From positions 9,550,846 through 9,614,845 of the forward strand of contig NC_088779.1 of the NCBI RefSeq assembly GCF_954871325.1: a stretch of DNA of 64,000 bases. Reading direction: 5' to 3'. Position 1 is the stretch's first letter. Every line of letters begins with the position of its first letter. The stretch comes from Gordionus sp. m RMFG-2023 (lineage: Eukaryota; Nematomorpha; Gordioida; Chordodea; Parachordodidae). The notes under the pieces were generated by a model. That model searched no databases. It was not told the DNA's origin and saw only the letters and a program-made list of their open reading frames with translations. A program made the translations under genes and the position numbers. Positions 37,001 through 47,700 of the stretch are shown in pieces.

Positions 37001-39846
37001 TTGAAAAATTAGGTCAAAACATACAAAATACAATTATTCCTAAGAAACTTTTTGTGTATTAATTTATATTTCCAACATTTAAATTTTTTATACTTTATAT
37101 TTTAAAGGTTCAAAAAATTCAAATTTTAATTTTGGGTCATTTAAGTGATTCATATCGTGGATATTCACTTTATATTTCATAATTCACATTTATTTTATAG
37201 TTTTTCAATGCCGGTTTATATATATGATTTTTTTAATTCACATTAGTTTAAAATTGTGTATTAGAAAAGTTATTAATCCTAATAAATTTATGCTTAGTAT
37301 TTTTAATTAACAATATTATTTCTTAAAAAATTTATTATCCCCCCCCCCCCCCGACCAAATTCCTGCGTACGCGCCTGTAGTTATTAAAGGTAGAATTATA
37401 TGATTATTCCCCTAAATTATTAGCAAGTATTATTATAGAAGCTAATTAATAACTAATATATATAAGAATAAACTTGTTAATTTAACCAAGAATAGTTTTG
37501 GTGACTTTAAGATGATATTTTACCTAATTAACTGGTAATTTGCCTAATCTCTATTAACTTGAGTATTTAAAGTAAAAACAATAAAGTTGATATTGATTGA
37601 CATGTAGATAATATGAAAATATTTTAATTTTGAAAAGAAGTCATGAATTTAAAAATTACTTCCAAGGAGAATTAAAATTTCAAATATAGGTTAATTCAAA
37701 ATCCATTATTTTTTAAAACCGTTTTGAACCGGCATAAAATATTTATAACATGGTTCGCTCTTTTTATATTTTCTTTATAACGGTTCATTCCGTTTTGGCG
37801 GTTCAGTTCGGGTTGAAACCTTGGTTAAATTATTAAAATACAATTGTTTGTGGATTAAAATATAGGTCAAAATTAAAATATTGATTTACAATATTATAAC
37901 TATGCTATAACCTATAAAAATCATAAATCATTTATGTAAAATTTAGCTCATATTTTAAAAATCTGATTTTGCCGGAAATGGATTCGAGCATGGGTAAAAT
38001 ATACATCCTAAGCAGACAATCTTATAAGTAATAAAACATATTGCTGATTACACGCATAACATATTCCAAATAAATAAGATTTTATGACTCAAATCAACTG
38101 AATGGGCATTTTACACATCACTGGAATACATTTTGGGCAAAATCAAATGTTTAAAATTTTTTAAAAAAATGAGTTCAGCAAATTATTGCATTTTCAAATT
38201 TAAGAATTTTTTTTAAATTTGAAAAATAAATCATATTTCGGAAATGTATTCCAGCATGTTTAGAATACTTACGCTATAGATTGCAAATAAATTTTTAAGA
38301 TGAAACATAGATTGAATAAAACAATAGCCACGTGACATGCTAACGGACATTGCCGATCGATAACTCGTTGACACATAATTTTTGAGTTTATTTTAGTCAT
38401 TTGGCCGCCCTCTATGGAGAGGTGAAGCCATGCTGATGTCTAAATTTAATTTTAGCACTCCTAAATAATAAGTAGTGTTGTTTAACGGCTCGATTTAGCG
38501 GATTTTAAATTATGATTTTAGTCAAAAGAATATTAAGCAAGCCTCGAGATTTTCGTTAATAGATCAAACCGTTCTGCCATCTATGAATAAAATCGACAGG
38601 ATTTCTAATATTTTTTGGCTAAAACATTGGGTTGGACGTTTTTAAAAATCGAGCCATTAGCAACCACTAATAATGAGTTATTAAACCAAATATCTTTTTT
38701 TTTAATAGGAAAGGAAGCGTTATCGTTTCTTTCACTCTTTTCACTCATCCGGACATAATATATATTGATGAAATCAGAGCGAAAGATTTTGGAAGAATTC
38801 TCATAGAGGAATCGATGAAAAAAGTTTCTCCAATATTTTTCGCATCAAAAATTGATCCATCCAGTATATATATCGAAGGTAAAACGAAATTTAATTTTTA
38901 GAAAAAAAACAATGAATTTCTATCTATTATTTATTTATAAGCCTTTTGTTATAAAAACGATTTCATATGTGATAATGGATTAAAATGCATCATTCAAAGT
39001 CGTTTATGCGATAAAGTTTTTGACTGCCAAGATGAGTCCGATGAAACTACTTGCGGTATGATTTATGAAATTATGTATATCCTTCATATAATATTAGGGG
39101 ATCTGCTTTATATAAATTTATAATAGTAAGTAACTAACAATCAATATTAATTAGCATTGTTTTATTAGAGTAAATATTTTACTTGTCATCTTGGTAAAGT
39201 CGGATGAGATGCGGCAATTTAAAAATAATGGCCGCACCGATATTAAAAAAGTAACATATTGAGCGGTAAGGATATACTTCTTCCAACAAATTTTAAAATT
39301 GTTACTAAATATTAATGGGTAGATATTTTAACCTGCTTTTTTTAGCAGCCTCTTATTTTAGCTAATTTTTAAAAATAACCGCAATCGAAGTTAATCGGTT
39401 TTAAATTTTAAACTAAGGACCGAAATAAAACTGAACCGTTATATTTAACGGTTTTAATATCCTTTCTGTCTTCTGAGTTATTATAAGGTTTATATATTTA
39501 TAAATTTCGAGAATAAAGAGTATATATTAAACTTAAATTTATAATCTTTTGACTTTCATTTAGTATGACTTCAATTATGGAAAATGAATCAACCTGAAAC
39601 CAATTATTATTCCCTCAAATATTTTAGTCTTTTTTTAAAATAAATTTGATAACAACTCCTAATTTTTAAAGTAGTACTAACTTATTAATTCATAAGGATA
39701 AACTATAAATTTAATACAACTTTTTTTTAGATTGCCTCGAAGATGAATTAAAATGCAAAAACGGGATATGCAAGGCCAAAACTTTATGGTGCAATGGATT
39801 CGATGATTGCATGGACAACTCGGATGAAAACATAATTTGCAAATAA
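27472..39846 (+). CDS. Type II membrane protein with SEA domain and two LDLa modules (spliced gene)
   Basis: Predicted surface protein of a little over 1,000 residues. Exons read: 27472-28021, 28254-28655, about 29019 to near 30600, 30876-30943, 31132-31340, 38709-38878, 38942-39055 and 39731-39846 (stop TAA). Phases agree at every junction except the exit of the third exon, which I could not settle. Order of parts: cytoplasmic tail, Cys cluster, one membrane segment, long Lys/Arg-rich stalk, SEA domain, LDLa, LDLa. SEA domains often self-cleave at G-SVVV; here the site reads GSVIV. LDLa modules are calcium-dependent ligand-binding folds. The layout recalls the stems of matriptase-type proteases, but no trypsin domain follows: the frame stops directly after the second LDLa. 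The start ATG at 27472 is the first Met in an open frame. The role is inferred as adhesion or a shed receptor; the exact function is unknown. Confidence 0.82.
28254..28655 (+). CDS. Exon 2 of SEA-LDLa gene: juxtamembrane region
   Basis: About 134 codons, acceptor atgatttag and donor CAAA/gtataa, phase 1 in and phase 1 out. The translation is acidic to neutral (KLGENEK, FDGYEETATISVPP) and shows no domain I recognise. It lies just outside the membrane in the predicted topology. Codon use and the exact phase match on both sides support it as coding. Confidence 0.78.
29019..30619 (+). CDS. Exon 3 of SEA-LDLa gene: long basic stalk
   Basis: An open frame of over 500 codons without interruption, the longest in the window. 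It is rich in Lys, Arg, Asn and Ser, with many dibasic pairs, a PPPPP run near 30030 and no cysteines noted. I do not recognise a domain. Two AG sites give the needed phase 1 entry (exon start 29019 or 29058). The exit is unclear: the frame stops at 30619, and no donor of the phase required by the 30876 exon is good, so the last part may end at a weak site or join an unseen small exon. In the predicted topology this lies outside the cell; the many basic pairs could be proprotein convertase sites (inference). Confidence 0.75.
30876..30943 (+). CDS. Small exon of SEA-LDLa gene
   Basis: A 22-codon candidate exon (TTTQAYKPLSTVSSIQKLTK...) with acceptor tatcccag and donor GAA/gtaatt, phase 1 in and phase 0 out. 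Its exit phase fits the SEA exon at 31132. Its entry phase does not match any good donor at the end of the preceding exon, so it may be alternatively spliced or the preceding boundary may be wrong. Confidence 0.5.
31132..31340 (+). CDS. SEA domain, N-terminal half (exon)
   Basis: About 69 codons ending ...AKITGM, donor GAT/gtatat, phase 2. It encodes the alpha/beta half of a SEA domain: a YNQKLDELF helix, then the strand leading to the cleavage turn. Joined across the 7,368-bp intron to 38709 it reads ITGMM then KGSVIVSF, exactly the usual SEA order. The acceptor could be 31132 or 31135; both keep frame. Confidence 0.8.
32609..32974 (+). pseudogene. BED zinc-finger N-terminal part of hAT transposase
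   Basis: 121 codons. FHNLRKYF is followed by CSLCKNKI and SNLKRHL, the two Cys and the His region of a BED finger. A full hAT transposase has 550-700 residues, so most of it is missing after this point. The frame ends in unrelated AT-rich sequence. Confidence 0.75.
33212..33475 (+). pseudogene. hAT transposase C-terminal fragment (outer element)
   Basis: Contains FSKAKHVLNGKRGCLNDDNL then EKFLLLKAN, the end of the hAT dimerisation domain. It belongs to the outer element at 32257-34482; the tail of the ORF runs to the edge of the nested insertion. Confidence 0.72.
33465..34458 (+). mobile_element. Nested hAT element, GAACGCGTTC type
   Basis: 994 bp inside the element at 32257-34482. Ends TAGTGTTGTAAACGAACGCG and TAGTGCTGTAAACATT (reverse strand); flanks gaaaagga and gaaaggga match 7 of 8. 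Many GAACGCGTTC palindromes near both ends, possible transposase binding sites. Confidence 0.87.
33927..34307 (+). pseudogene. hAT transposase C-terminal ORF (nested element)
   Basis: 126 codons. FIKYNTAIPSSAPIERVFS then LTDKRSCLSDENFEKQLLLK is a clear hAT dimerisation domain. Only the C-terminal fifth of a transposase remains, so this copy cannot move by itself. Confidence 0.85.
34835..35143. repeat. 153-bp tandem duplication
   Basis: Two near-identical units (about 34835-34987 and 34988-35143), both starting AACAAACATGCGCAAATAC and ending near TTAAGGCTAAA. Confidence 0.88.
35541..37377. mobile_element. hAT element with TGGCGTACGC ends, middle of the nest
   Basis: 1,837 bp, perfect 8-bp duplication tagttatt (35533-35540, 37378-37385). 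Ends CATTGGCGTACGCAGCGG and CAGGCGCGTACGCAGG (reverse strand), each followed by a C/G homopolymer (C15 at 35571; C14 at 37339). A worn plus-strand coding trace lies at about 35900-36240. Confidence 0.88.
36583..36912. mobile_element. hAT-type MITE, GGCCC family, innermost of the nest
   Basis: 330 bp. Ends CAGAGCTTTGCAGAGGTACC and CACAGACTTGCAGGCCC (reverse strand) match the copies at 43266 and 24773. Flanks match 5 of 8 only. Lies inside 35541-37377. Confidence 0.75.
37940..38300. repeat. Two tandem copies of a TTCCAGCATG repeat
   Basis: Units contain CGGAAATGGATTCGAGCATG and CGGAAATGTATTCCAGCATG, then AGAATACTTACGCTATA-like text. Related units occur at 62640-63010. Confidence 0.55.
38473..38669. 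mobile_element. hAT-type MITE, TAGTGTTGTTAA family
   Basis: 197 bp. Ends TAGTGTTGTTTAACGGCTCG and TAGTGGTTGCTAATGGCTCG (reverse strand). Flanks ataataag and ataatgag match 7 of 8. It ends only 40 bp before the SEA exon at 38709. Confidence 0.88.
38709..38878 (+). CDS. SEA domain, C-terminal half with GSVIV site (exon)
   Basis: Acceptor tttttttaatag, donor CGAAG/gtaaaa; enters in phase 2 and leaves in phase 1. It opens with KGSVIVSFTLF, matching the G-S-V-V-V strand where SEA domains undergo autoproteolysis, followed by the second helix (RAKDFGRILIEES). The Ser of the site is present, so self-cleavage is chemically possible but not shown. The intron that follows is only 63 nt. Confidence 0.87.
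38942..39055 (+). CDS. LDL-receptor class A module 1 (exon)
   Basis: A phase 1-1 exon encoding a full LDLa module. The cysteine spacing is C-x6-C-x5-C-x6-C-x5-C-x8-C, and the calcium-binding stretch reads DCQDESDE. The acceptor is ttatttataag and the donor TTGCG/gtatga. Symmetrical phase-1 exons are the classic form of shuffled LDLa modules. Confidence 0.93.
39731..39846 (+). CDS. LDL-receptor class A module 2 and C-terminus (last exon)
   Basis: Acceptor ttttttttag, phase 1. The second LDLa module reads C-x6-C-x4-C-x6-C-x5-C-x9-C with the DDCMDNSDE calcium site; the last spacing is one residue longer than usual. TAA follows two residues after the last Cys. An ATTAAA at about 39918 could be a polyA signal. 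Confidence 0.92.
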
Positions 39847-40577
39847 AAAAAGAGCAGATGAATCAATTTTTTATAATATAAATTATATTATATACATATA
39901 TAAAATTAACAACTAAAGATTAAAATTTTGATGTCAAAATTATGAATAATATTCATAATACGATTTACGCTTTCACAAATTGTATACAAAGAAAGCAACA
40001 ATGATGAACCAGCATGAAATAACCAATTTCTCTATATAATAACTTCATAGATATTTAGGGCATTTATTTAATGCAGTTTTACAAAAATAGCCATTAAAAA
40101 ATATTAGAAGTACTATATAAATTCTATAATAAATAATTCAATTTAAAATGTAAATCAAACATGATAAATAAATTAATTTTAAAGAGATAATATATTATAT
40201 ATTACTATATACCGTAGATATTAAAAATTTGAAAATTCTTAATTTAAATATAAATTAAATCTCAAGTGGATCTGGATACATATAAACATGTCTTTTTAAG
40301 CCATAGCCTATTTTTATACAATAATAGACAAACCTACTATTTAATTTTGATAAAAACGATTTAATTTGCATAAAAATTAAACTAGGATAAATAAATAAAT
40401 ACGTATAGGTAATTAATTTTATGTTATGTCTTCGTAATATTAGGCTGTTTCAACACTTCGTAAACTCCACAAATTTTATTTGCGGGAACTGCAATGTCTA
40501 ATAGTTTTTTTAAAAAAAAAGGATATTATATTGATATTAAAGATCGGATTTGTAAAATAGTTAAACTAGTATTTGGG

Positions 40578-41755
40578 TTGACATATCGATTAAAATATCG
40601 TGATTTTGGACGACAATTTTTAAAATAGATGAAACGTGGCATGAAGGTTAAATATATTGTATATTTGATACCAACATTTTAATGCTCTAGCTTAGATATA
40701 ACTTGAGTTATGGACCTTCAAAGTTCGATGAGAGTTTTTTCCTCTTTTAACGAATAACAAATTACCCAAAATATTTTTGGTAACGAATTATAAATCATTT
40801 TGTAGCCCTCAAAATTCTCCATCAGAAAATACAAAAAATTATTTTGAGAAGGGCAATATAAACGATGAAACTCACTAAATATGTTTATCACTAATATACT
40901 CAAATATTTAAGTAAAAATAATGAGAAAATAAGAATTTAAATTTTATTTAATTTTTTATAATTTTAAGGATGAAAAAATCAATAATAAATGTTTGAAACG
41001 AGGAAACTCATCATATTTTTATTAGTTTTTAATAAGCATAGGAATAAATAAATAAATTATAGAGGGTGTTATTTTAAAGAAATAATCATTAATATTTCTA
41101 AAAAATTATTATATACACTAGAATTTGTTAAAAATACGTTTTATTTTACACCAATAAAAAGGAAAAAGTGTAATTATTTTTAACTATAATTGATTTTTTA
41201 TTCCCTAAATAATAAAAACTAAATTAATTTAAATTCTTATTTTCTCCGTTATTATTTTTACTTAAATATTTATAGGTAATAAACATATTTAATGAGTTTC
41301 ATCGTTTCAAACGCCCTTTATAATATATTTTTTTATTTCTAAAATTATAAAAAACTAAATAAAATTTAAATTCTTAATTTTCCATTAATATTTTATTTAA
41401 ATATGTAAATATACTGACAATAAACATATTTCATGAGTTTTATCATTTTAAATGGGGCATCTTTCAAAATAATTTTTTGTTTTATGGGAAATATGACATT
41501 GAAGATTGTTTTTAAATAATTTTTGCATTTTTTTAAGGGAATTTAAGGGCTACTATAAACATATAATTTGTTACTCAGACCAAAATTTCTTTGATTATTA
41601 TGAGATTAGTTAAAAGAGGAAAAGGCACTCATCGAACTTTGAAGGCCCATAACTCGGGATATACTGCATTAATTTGGATTTATATAAAATATACAATCTA
41701 TTTAACCTTTATCAAGTTTTAAAATGGTCGTCAGAATCCCTGGTCGATTTGTCAA
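40578..41755. repeat. Long inverted repeat between converging genes
   Basis: The left arm (40578-40971) and right arm (41340-41755) are diverged reverse complements, about 400 bp each; for example CTTCAAAGTTCGATGAGA at 40718 returns inverted near 41637. A partial third copy lies at about 41205-41315. The right arm ends 20 bp from the ETHE1 stop codon. Confidence 0.8.
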
Positions 41756-41774
41756 GGAATTACCCATTTATGAT

Positions 41775-44700
41775 TTAAGTAAATTCGCTATTACCTATTT
41801 GTTTTGGGTAAGGTAAGTTTAGATCTTGCATTATTTTTATGAATTGAGATTTAAATTTAGTCAATCTTGGGTTATATTTTTTCTCCTCTCCAACAGATGT
41901 AGCCATTATACCTTTTTTTGGTTTTGTTATAAAATGAATATATCTAGTTATCAGATTAAGTAAATAATGATTAGAATCAAAAGAAATTAGGCAAACCTTT
42001 ATAGTCGTGAGCAGGAAAGAGTAGATAATCAGGCGGAAGGGTAAATATAACATCATAAATAGAATCGTACAACATTTCAGGACTTCCTGTATATGTGTAT
42101 ATATATAATTGAACAATGGTGAGCAATGCTATATCAAATCAGAGATTGTATTGGTTTTTAAAACTAATATACCGCTCAGTGGCAATATCAATAGCATTAT
42201 TCAAAAATTAATTAATAGTTATCTTCTATTTTTAGATTTATTTATCAAATTTTTGGCTTTATTCTAGATAATTCTAAAAAATATCTCCTTTTAATTTACC
42301 AAGTGTTATATTTTTGTTGAAATCAATTTTTTCCCCAAAAAATACTGGTGTAACAATTATTATTTTAGAAAGATTGATTAAAATAGGGATCACTGTTTAC
42401 ATTTATTATATACGCTTAGCATCTGTGATATCAATACTTTAGCATTTATGGAAATACATTCATATCAATTATTTATTTATGGTAACGTATAAATCAAATA
42501 TATAGAAAATCAAAACTTAAATAAAATCTAAATACGTTTCTAATGAACATGGTGATGTTTATTTTAAAAATAACCAAGAGTTTTAATTATAATAATAAAA
42601 TAATGATTTGAATTCTCTCCTAAGTTGTATGGATATTATATAAAACTAATATTCCAATATAAACGAAAAGCAATATAATATAATATAGTGAAAATATTTT
42701 TTAAACCAATATAACAAGTTTAAAATGAATACCAAATTGTATCGGTATTATAAACTAGCCATAAATGATGAATTATTTTAATATTAATAATAAAAAAAAT
42801 TAAATCGAAACCTTCCTGAAAATCGGTCCTTCCACAACCTCTTATTAATAAGGTGTCACCAGTAAAAGCCATTCTATGCTTGTGCGAGATATATGTCATG
42901 CATCCTAAAAATGTTTGTATCAATATAAAAATATCATGATAATAATATAAAATATACAATAACTAACCCAAAATCTTAAAAAGTATTTAATCATAAAACA
43001 AGATAATTTATAGCTACTTTATCAAATTATTATATTAAGTAATTAGATTTCATATCTGAAAATAAAATTACAATACTCAGCAGGTAAAAAAATTTGTCTT
43101 AGTAAATATAAACACCTACAATTTATATTTCGAATTAAATTGTTAAAAATTGGAGATATGAAAAATATTTCAATATGCTAAAAATGATCAAAACCTATAT
43201 TATAGTATTTTTGATCAGAAAAAAATATTATGTTTTTTCCCTAAACAATTTTTTTATATTAAAATCAGAGACCTGCAGAGGTACCATTTGCACCGCCCGG
43301 GTTTAAATTTTTAAAAAAAATTTTACGGCCCGGCCAGGATTTAAAAATTTAAGGAACGGCCCGGATATTTTTTTTAAAAAAAATTTCAGGTAGGCTCGGA
43401 ATTTTTTAAAATTATATTCGACCTGGTATATACAAAAATTCGCCTATGAGGTATTTTACCATATTTTTCAGCGAGTATTATCGCTTATTATTTAAAAAAT
43501 ACATGTAAAAAGCTAATATTTTGAGAATATTATATTGAATTTATAAAAATTATAAAACTGTAATTTATAAAAATGGATATTTTGAGCATATATTATATTT
43601 TATATTGCATTTATAAAAATAAAACTAATATTCATAAAAATGGTAATAATATTTTGAGCATATACTATATTTTATATTGCATTTAAAAAAAATAAAACTA
43701 ATATTTAATTTATAAAAATGGAAAATATTTTAATTGCACAATATTAATATAATTTATTTTATAATATAAATTTTTAACAAAAGAAGATAATTGTATTATA
43801 TAATATTGTAAAAAAAATAATGAAAAATGTTGGATTAAAAACTTTCATGACTCAAGGTAAATATAATAAATGCAATAAATATTTGACAGTTTGCAAAGTA
43901 AAAAACCAGCATGATTGACGAAACCCTATACTCAAGAAAGATATTAAAAATTCACAAATTATCATGAAGAAAGAGAAGCATATCTACCTTTTCAGGTTGA
44001 AGATTACTTCTTCTTTCTTCAAGAATTCTCCCAGTAGTTGAAAAATTCCGCTCACAGCTTGCACTTGAAGCAGGAATTGCCAATACCCGTTTTGCCAATT
44101 TTGCTAAAATTGGAAATTCGCTTTGATGAGCCGCCCACCACTCTAACAAATTATCCACCTTAAATGTTTCATCTATTTTTTTATTTAGGTAATTATAATA
44201 TTCATCATCGGGTATTGACATATTACCAGAATTACCATCACCCCATTTGTCATAAAACGATTCAGTTTGTTTAACAACAGTCGTAATTTGACTGGTTGAT
44301 GGTATTTCATTTACTTCCTGAGCCTCTTGTAATTTAATATAATCTTTTATATAGTTTTCCGTCATCTTGCGATCTGTCCCTGACAACATACGTAATTGCT
44401 TGAATTTGGGACAGAGAAAAAGAGAAATAAAATGATACTTGTGTAAAACAAATTTTTCAATTAAAAAATGCTTTATATTAAGTAAAATCAATTTTATTTC
44501 TCCTTTTTCGCTTTGAAAGGTATTACAAACTTCAAGAAGTGATATTCCTTTATTTGATTGTTTTGGTAAAATATATTTTAAAAATTTAGATATGAATTAT
44601 AAAAAAATATATTAATAATACTTGAATATTGGGGCTTATTTAAGATATTCCTTTATTTGATTGTTTTGGTAAAATATGTTGTAAAAATTTAGATATGAAT

Positions 44701-47700
44701 TATAAAAAAATATATTAATACTTTGAATAAATTTGAAGGAAATTAATAATTAGATCGATCTGTGGGTGTTAGGTAGTGTTAACCATCACCCAATATTATA
44801 TTAATCATAACTATAATATAATATAATCTTATAACCATTAACTCATAATGTAAAAATTTTTATAAAAAATATAAAGGCCCGGCCCGGGTTTAACAATCTT
44901 AGGCCCGGCCCGGATATATTTTAAAAAAAATTTTTTAGGACCGGCCCAGCCCGGATATGTTAAAAAAAATTTTTTTTAGGCCCGGGCCTGCAGGTCTCTG
45001 ATTAAAATTAACATCCTCGATCAGGTAACTTAGGAAAGAGGGTTGGCAGTGTCAAACCCTTTCATATAATAGGTTCTGTAATCAATGGTATACACACTAT
45101 TTATGTAAATTGATTTTGAAATAAAATATTATCCATTTATGATAATATTGTATAACTATTTATATAAATTTTTTTACAATTTAATATGTGTGATCATGGT
45201 TATCTAATTTTATAGTTAATTTTTAAAAAATGAAAGACTATCAATATTGAAATTCTAAAATACATAGTTAACAACTTTCGAATATTTGTTTTTTTTTTCA
45301 ATTTTATTAATAACATAACTTTTCCTCTACAAATTTTGAGGACAGAAAGTAAATAGTTTTATTGATCAAAGGTAAAAGAAATTATTTATATGTAAATGTA
45401 TTGTTACCCTTTATAGTGTTAAAAATTTTAGTTTTAAGGTACACATGAACCCAGATACATATAATACACAATAAATGGAATATGAACTTGGTTTATTCAT
45501 TTATATTTTTTATATTAAATGTATTTTTTGCTATCTATCTAAAATTAGATATTTCCATACTCAAAATGTATTGTATTCATGAAGAATCGTAAGATCAATA
45601 GATGCTGATTCCATAGGTAAATTATAAAAGATATTTTTTAATATATATCTAAATGATTCAGATAATCATCAGCAACCAAATATGACTTAGGAAATTATCG
45701 AAAAATCACATGAAAATTGACTTCAAACAATAGGTTTATGACAATTCTTATTGGAAAAAAACTCAACAAAACACAGAAAAGATTATGTACCCATTTGAAA
45801 GAAATTCCCATAAAAGAATCACTATATGTCAATGAACAAGTAATCCCCTATAAAGGAACCAGTAAAATCAAACAATACAACCAGCAAAAATGAAATAAAT
45901 GCGGAAAAAGCATTCCTTTGTATAAAAATATAAATTGGTAAAACAGAAAAATTTTATGAATTTCCTGATATTAGTGCTGGAAGAAAGGCAGTCTTTTTAA
46001 TGTACCACTTCATTCTATAAATTATGCTTGATAATTGATTCTGTAGGATAGAACTTCAAGTCTTATTTGTCCAATAGGGAATATATTGTATTGTAAGAGC
46101 AAGGGCTAATCAAATATATAATTACCAGTTTCTGGCAGAAAAATAATTCAAAAAAATGAGATATAGATATTTTATTCAGTAAATGGTGTAAAATTATGTA
46201 TCACTAAATGGCATAATAATAGGCCTGTAATTACCTTAAGCACATATATATAGGTGATATCCTGTAGAAGATTGTGAGTGGTTATAGAAAGGAACAACAA
46301 AAAATTAAAATTCCATGTCCAGCAGTGATAAGAGTTTATAATAAAAATATGGGAGATGTAGATTTAAAGGATTCACATAAAATACAAATATATCACCAAA
46401 TAGTATTTCATATACTTAATATGATGCTTAAAATTTCATCATTGTATAGGCAAGATTATGTTCCAAAATTCAATAAAAGAACAAATGCAACATTTACTTT
46501 TAAAATTCCAATAATAGAGGTAATCTGCAAGTGCAATAAAAATTTGAACCCTTGCACAAAAAATGAGTGTCAATTAAACCAAATATAGAGAATAATTTTG
46601 CAGCATGTCTTATTCAGTAGAATGAAATAAGACATGATTTAATAATTCATTCCAAAAATAGTAAAAAGGTAAGAATCCCAGATGTAAATTGGTTACTAAA
46701 GTGATTTTACCAAATTTGTGTATGGTTGTTTTACTTCTAAACAAAAATAATACATTTTTTCATTTATTAATTTATTGCATAATAAAAAGTTAAGAGCTGT
46801 CTAAATAAAATACTAAATCTATTAGATTCACAAAAATTAACAATATATTCATATGCTATGATTACAAATGCATGATTAAGATATAACAATTGATTTATAA
46901 AAGGTTATATAAAGGAGAAATATAAGTCTTAATTGACATTGGGGAAAAATTAGATATTAAAAAACCTTAACGAGCCAGGCCTGATATTTCAAAAATTTTT
47001 ATAGGCTGGGCCAAGCTAAGCTATTTTTTGTTAAAAACCTGGCCAGGCATATAGACTTCTAATGATATAGGAAATAAGGATGTGCCTTATACTGGTAAAT
47101 ATATATTTAACTAAAGTATTTATTTTAATAATAATATTATTGGGGAGAAAATATGTGTTAAAAAAATTAAACACTAATAAATTGATATCTAAAAAAAATT
47201 GAGAATTATATTATAATGATAAAATATTTGTTAAATATTGGAGAAATTAATAACAGCCTAAAAAGATGTGCATTATCTGTACTAATTAATATCATAAAAG
47301 TTTTTGTAAAACATGTAAAAAGTTTTAACAAAAATAAAATGATTTAAAACCATTCGTGTGTCCAGGAGTTGATCTAGCAAGTAATATTTCATTTCCAAAT
47401 AATATTTTATCATGATCTTTCACATGAATGTCAGCTTGAGCTCCACTAGCCAAAGATATAACTGATTTACAAGTCTTTATTAAACTTTTAATTTTTTTAG
47501 TTCCAGTAATATGGTCAGCATGCATATGTGTGTTAACTTAGTTAAATAAAAATTAAATATCACTATAAAAATAATAAAAAATATTCCAAATAATCAAAAA
47601 GAAATAAAATATGATTAGTATGTGTATATTATTATCTTGAAATTAAACATAAAGGTGTTATGAAGATATATACAAGACTATAATTTCTAAGTTTCATAAA

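Larger units (their letters stand above)
34586..37823. mobile_element. hAT element, outermost of a three-level nest
   Basis: 3,238 bp with perfect 8-bp duplication gttaaatt (34578-34585, 37824-37831). Ends CAGGGTTTTGAACCG and CAAGGTTTCAACCCG (reverse strand), with GCGGTTCG-type subterminal motifs. It contains a 153-bp tandem duplication and the element at 35541-37377. No convincing transposase domain was seen. Confidence 0.88.

Noticed and set aside
39847-41774. Trypsin-like protease domain after the LDLa modules
   Set aside because: Looked for because SEA-LDLa proteins are often proteases; no His, Asp or Ser catalytic block is seen and the frame ends in TAA.
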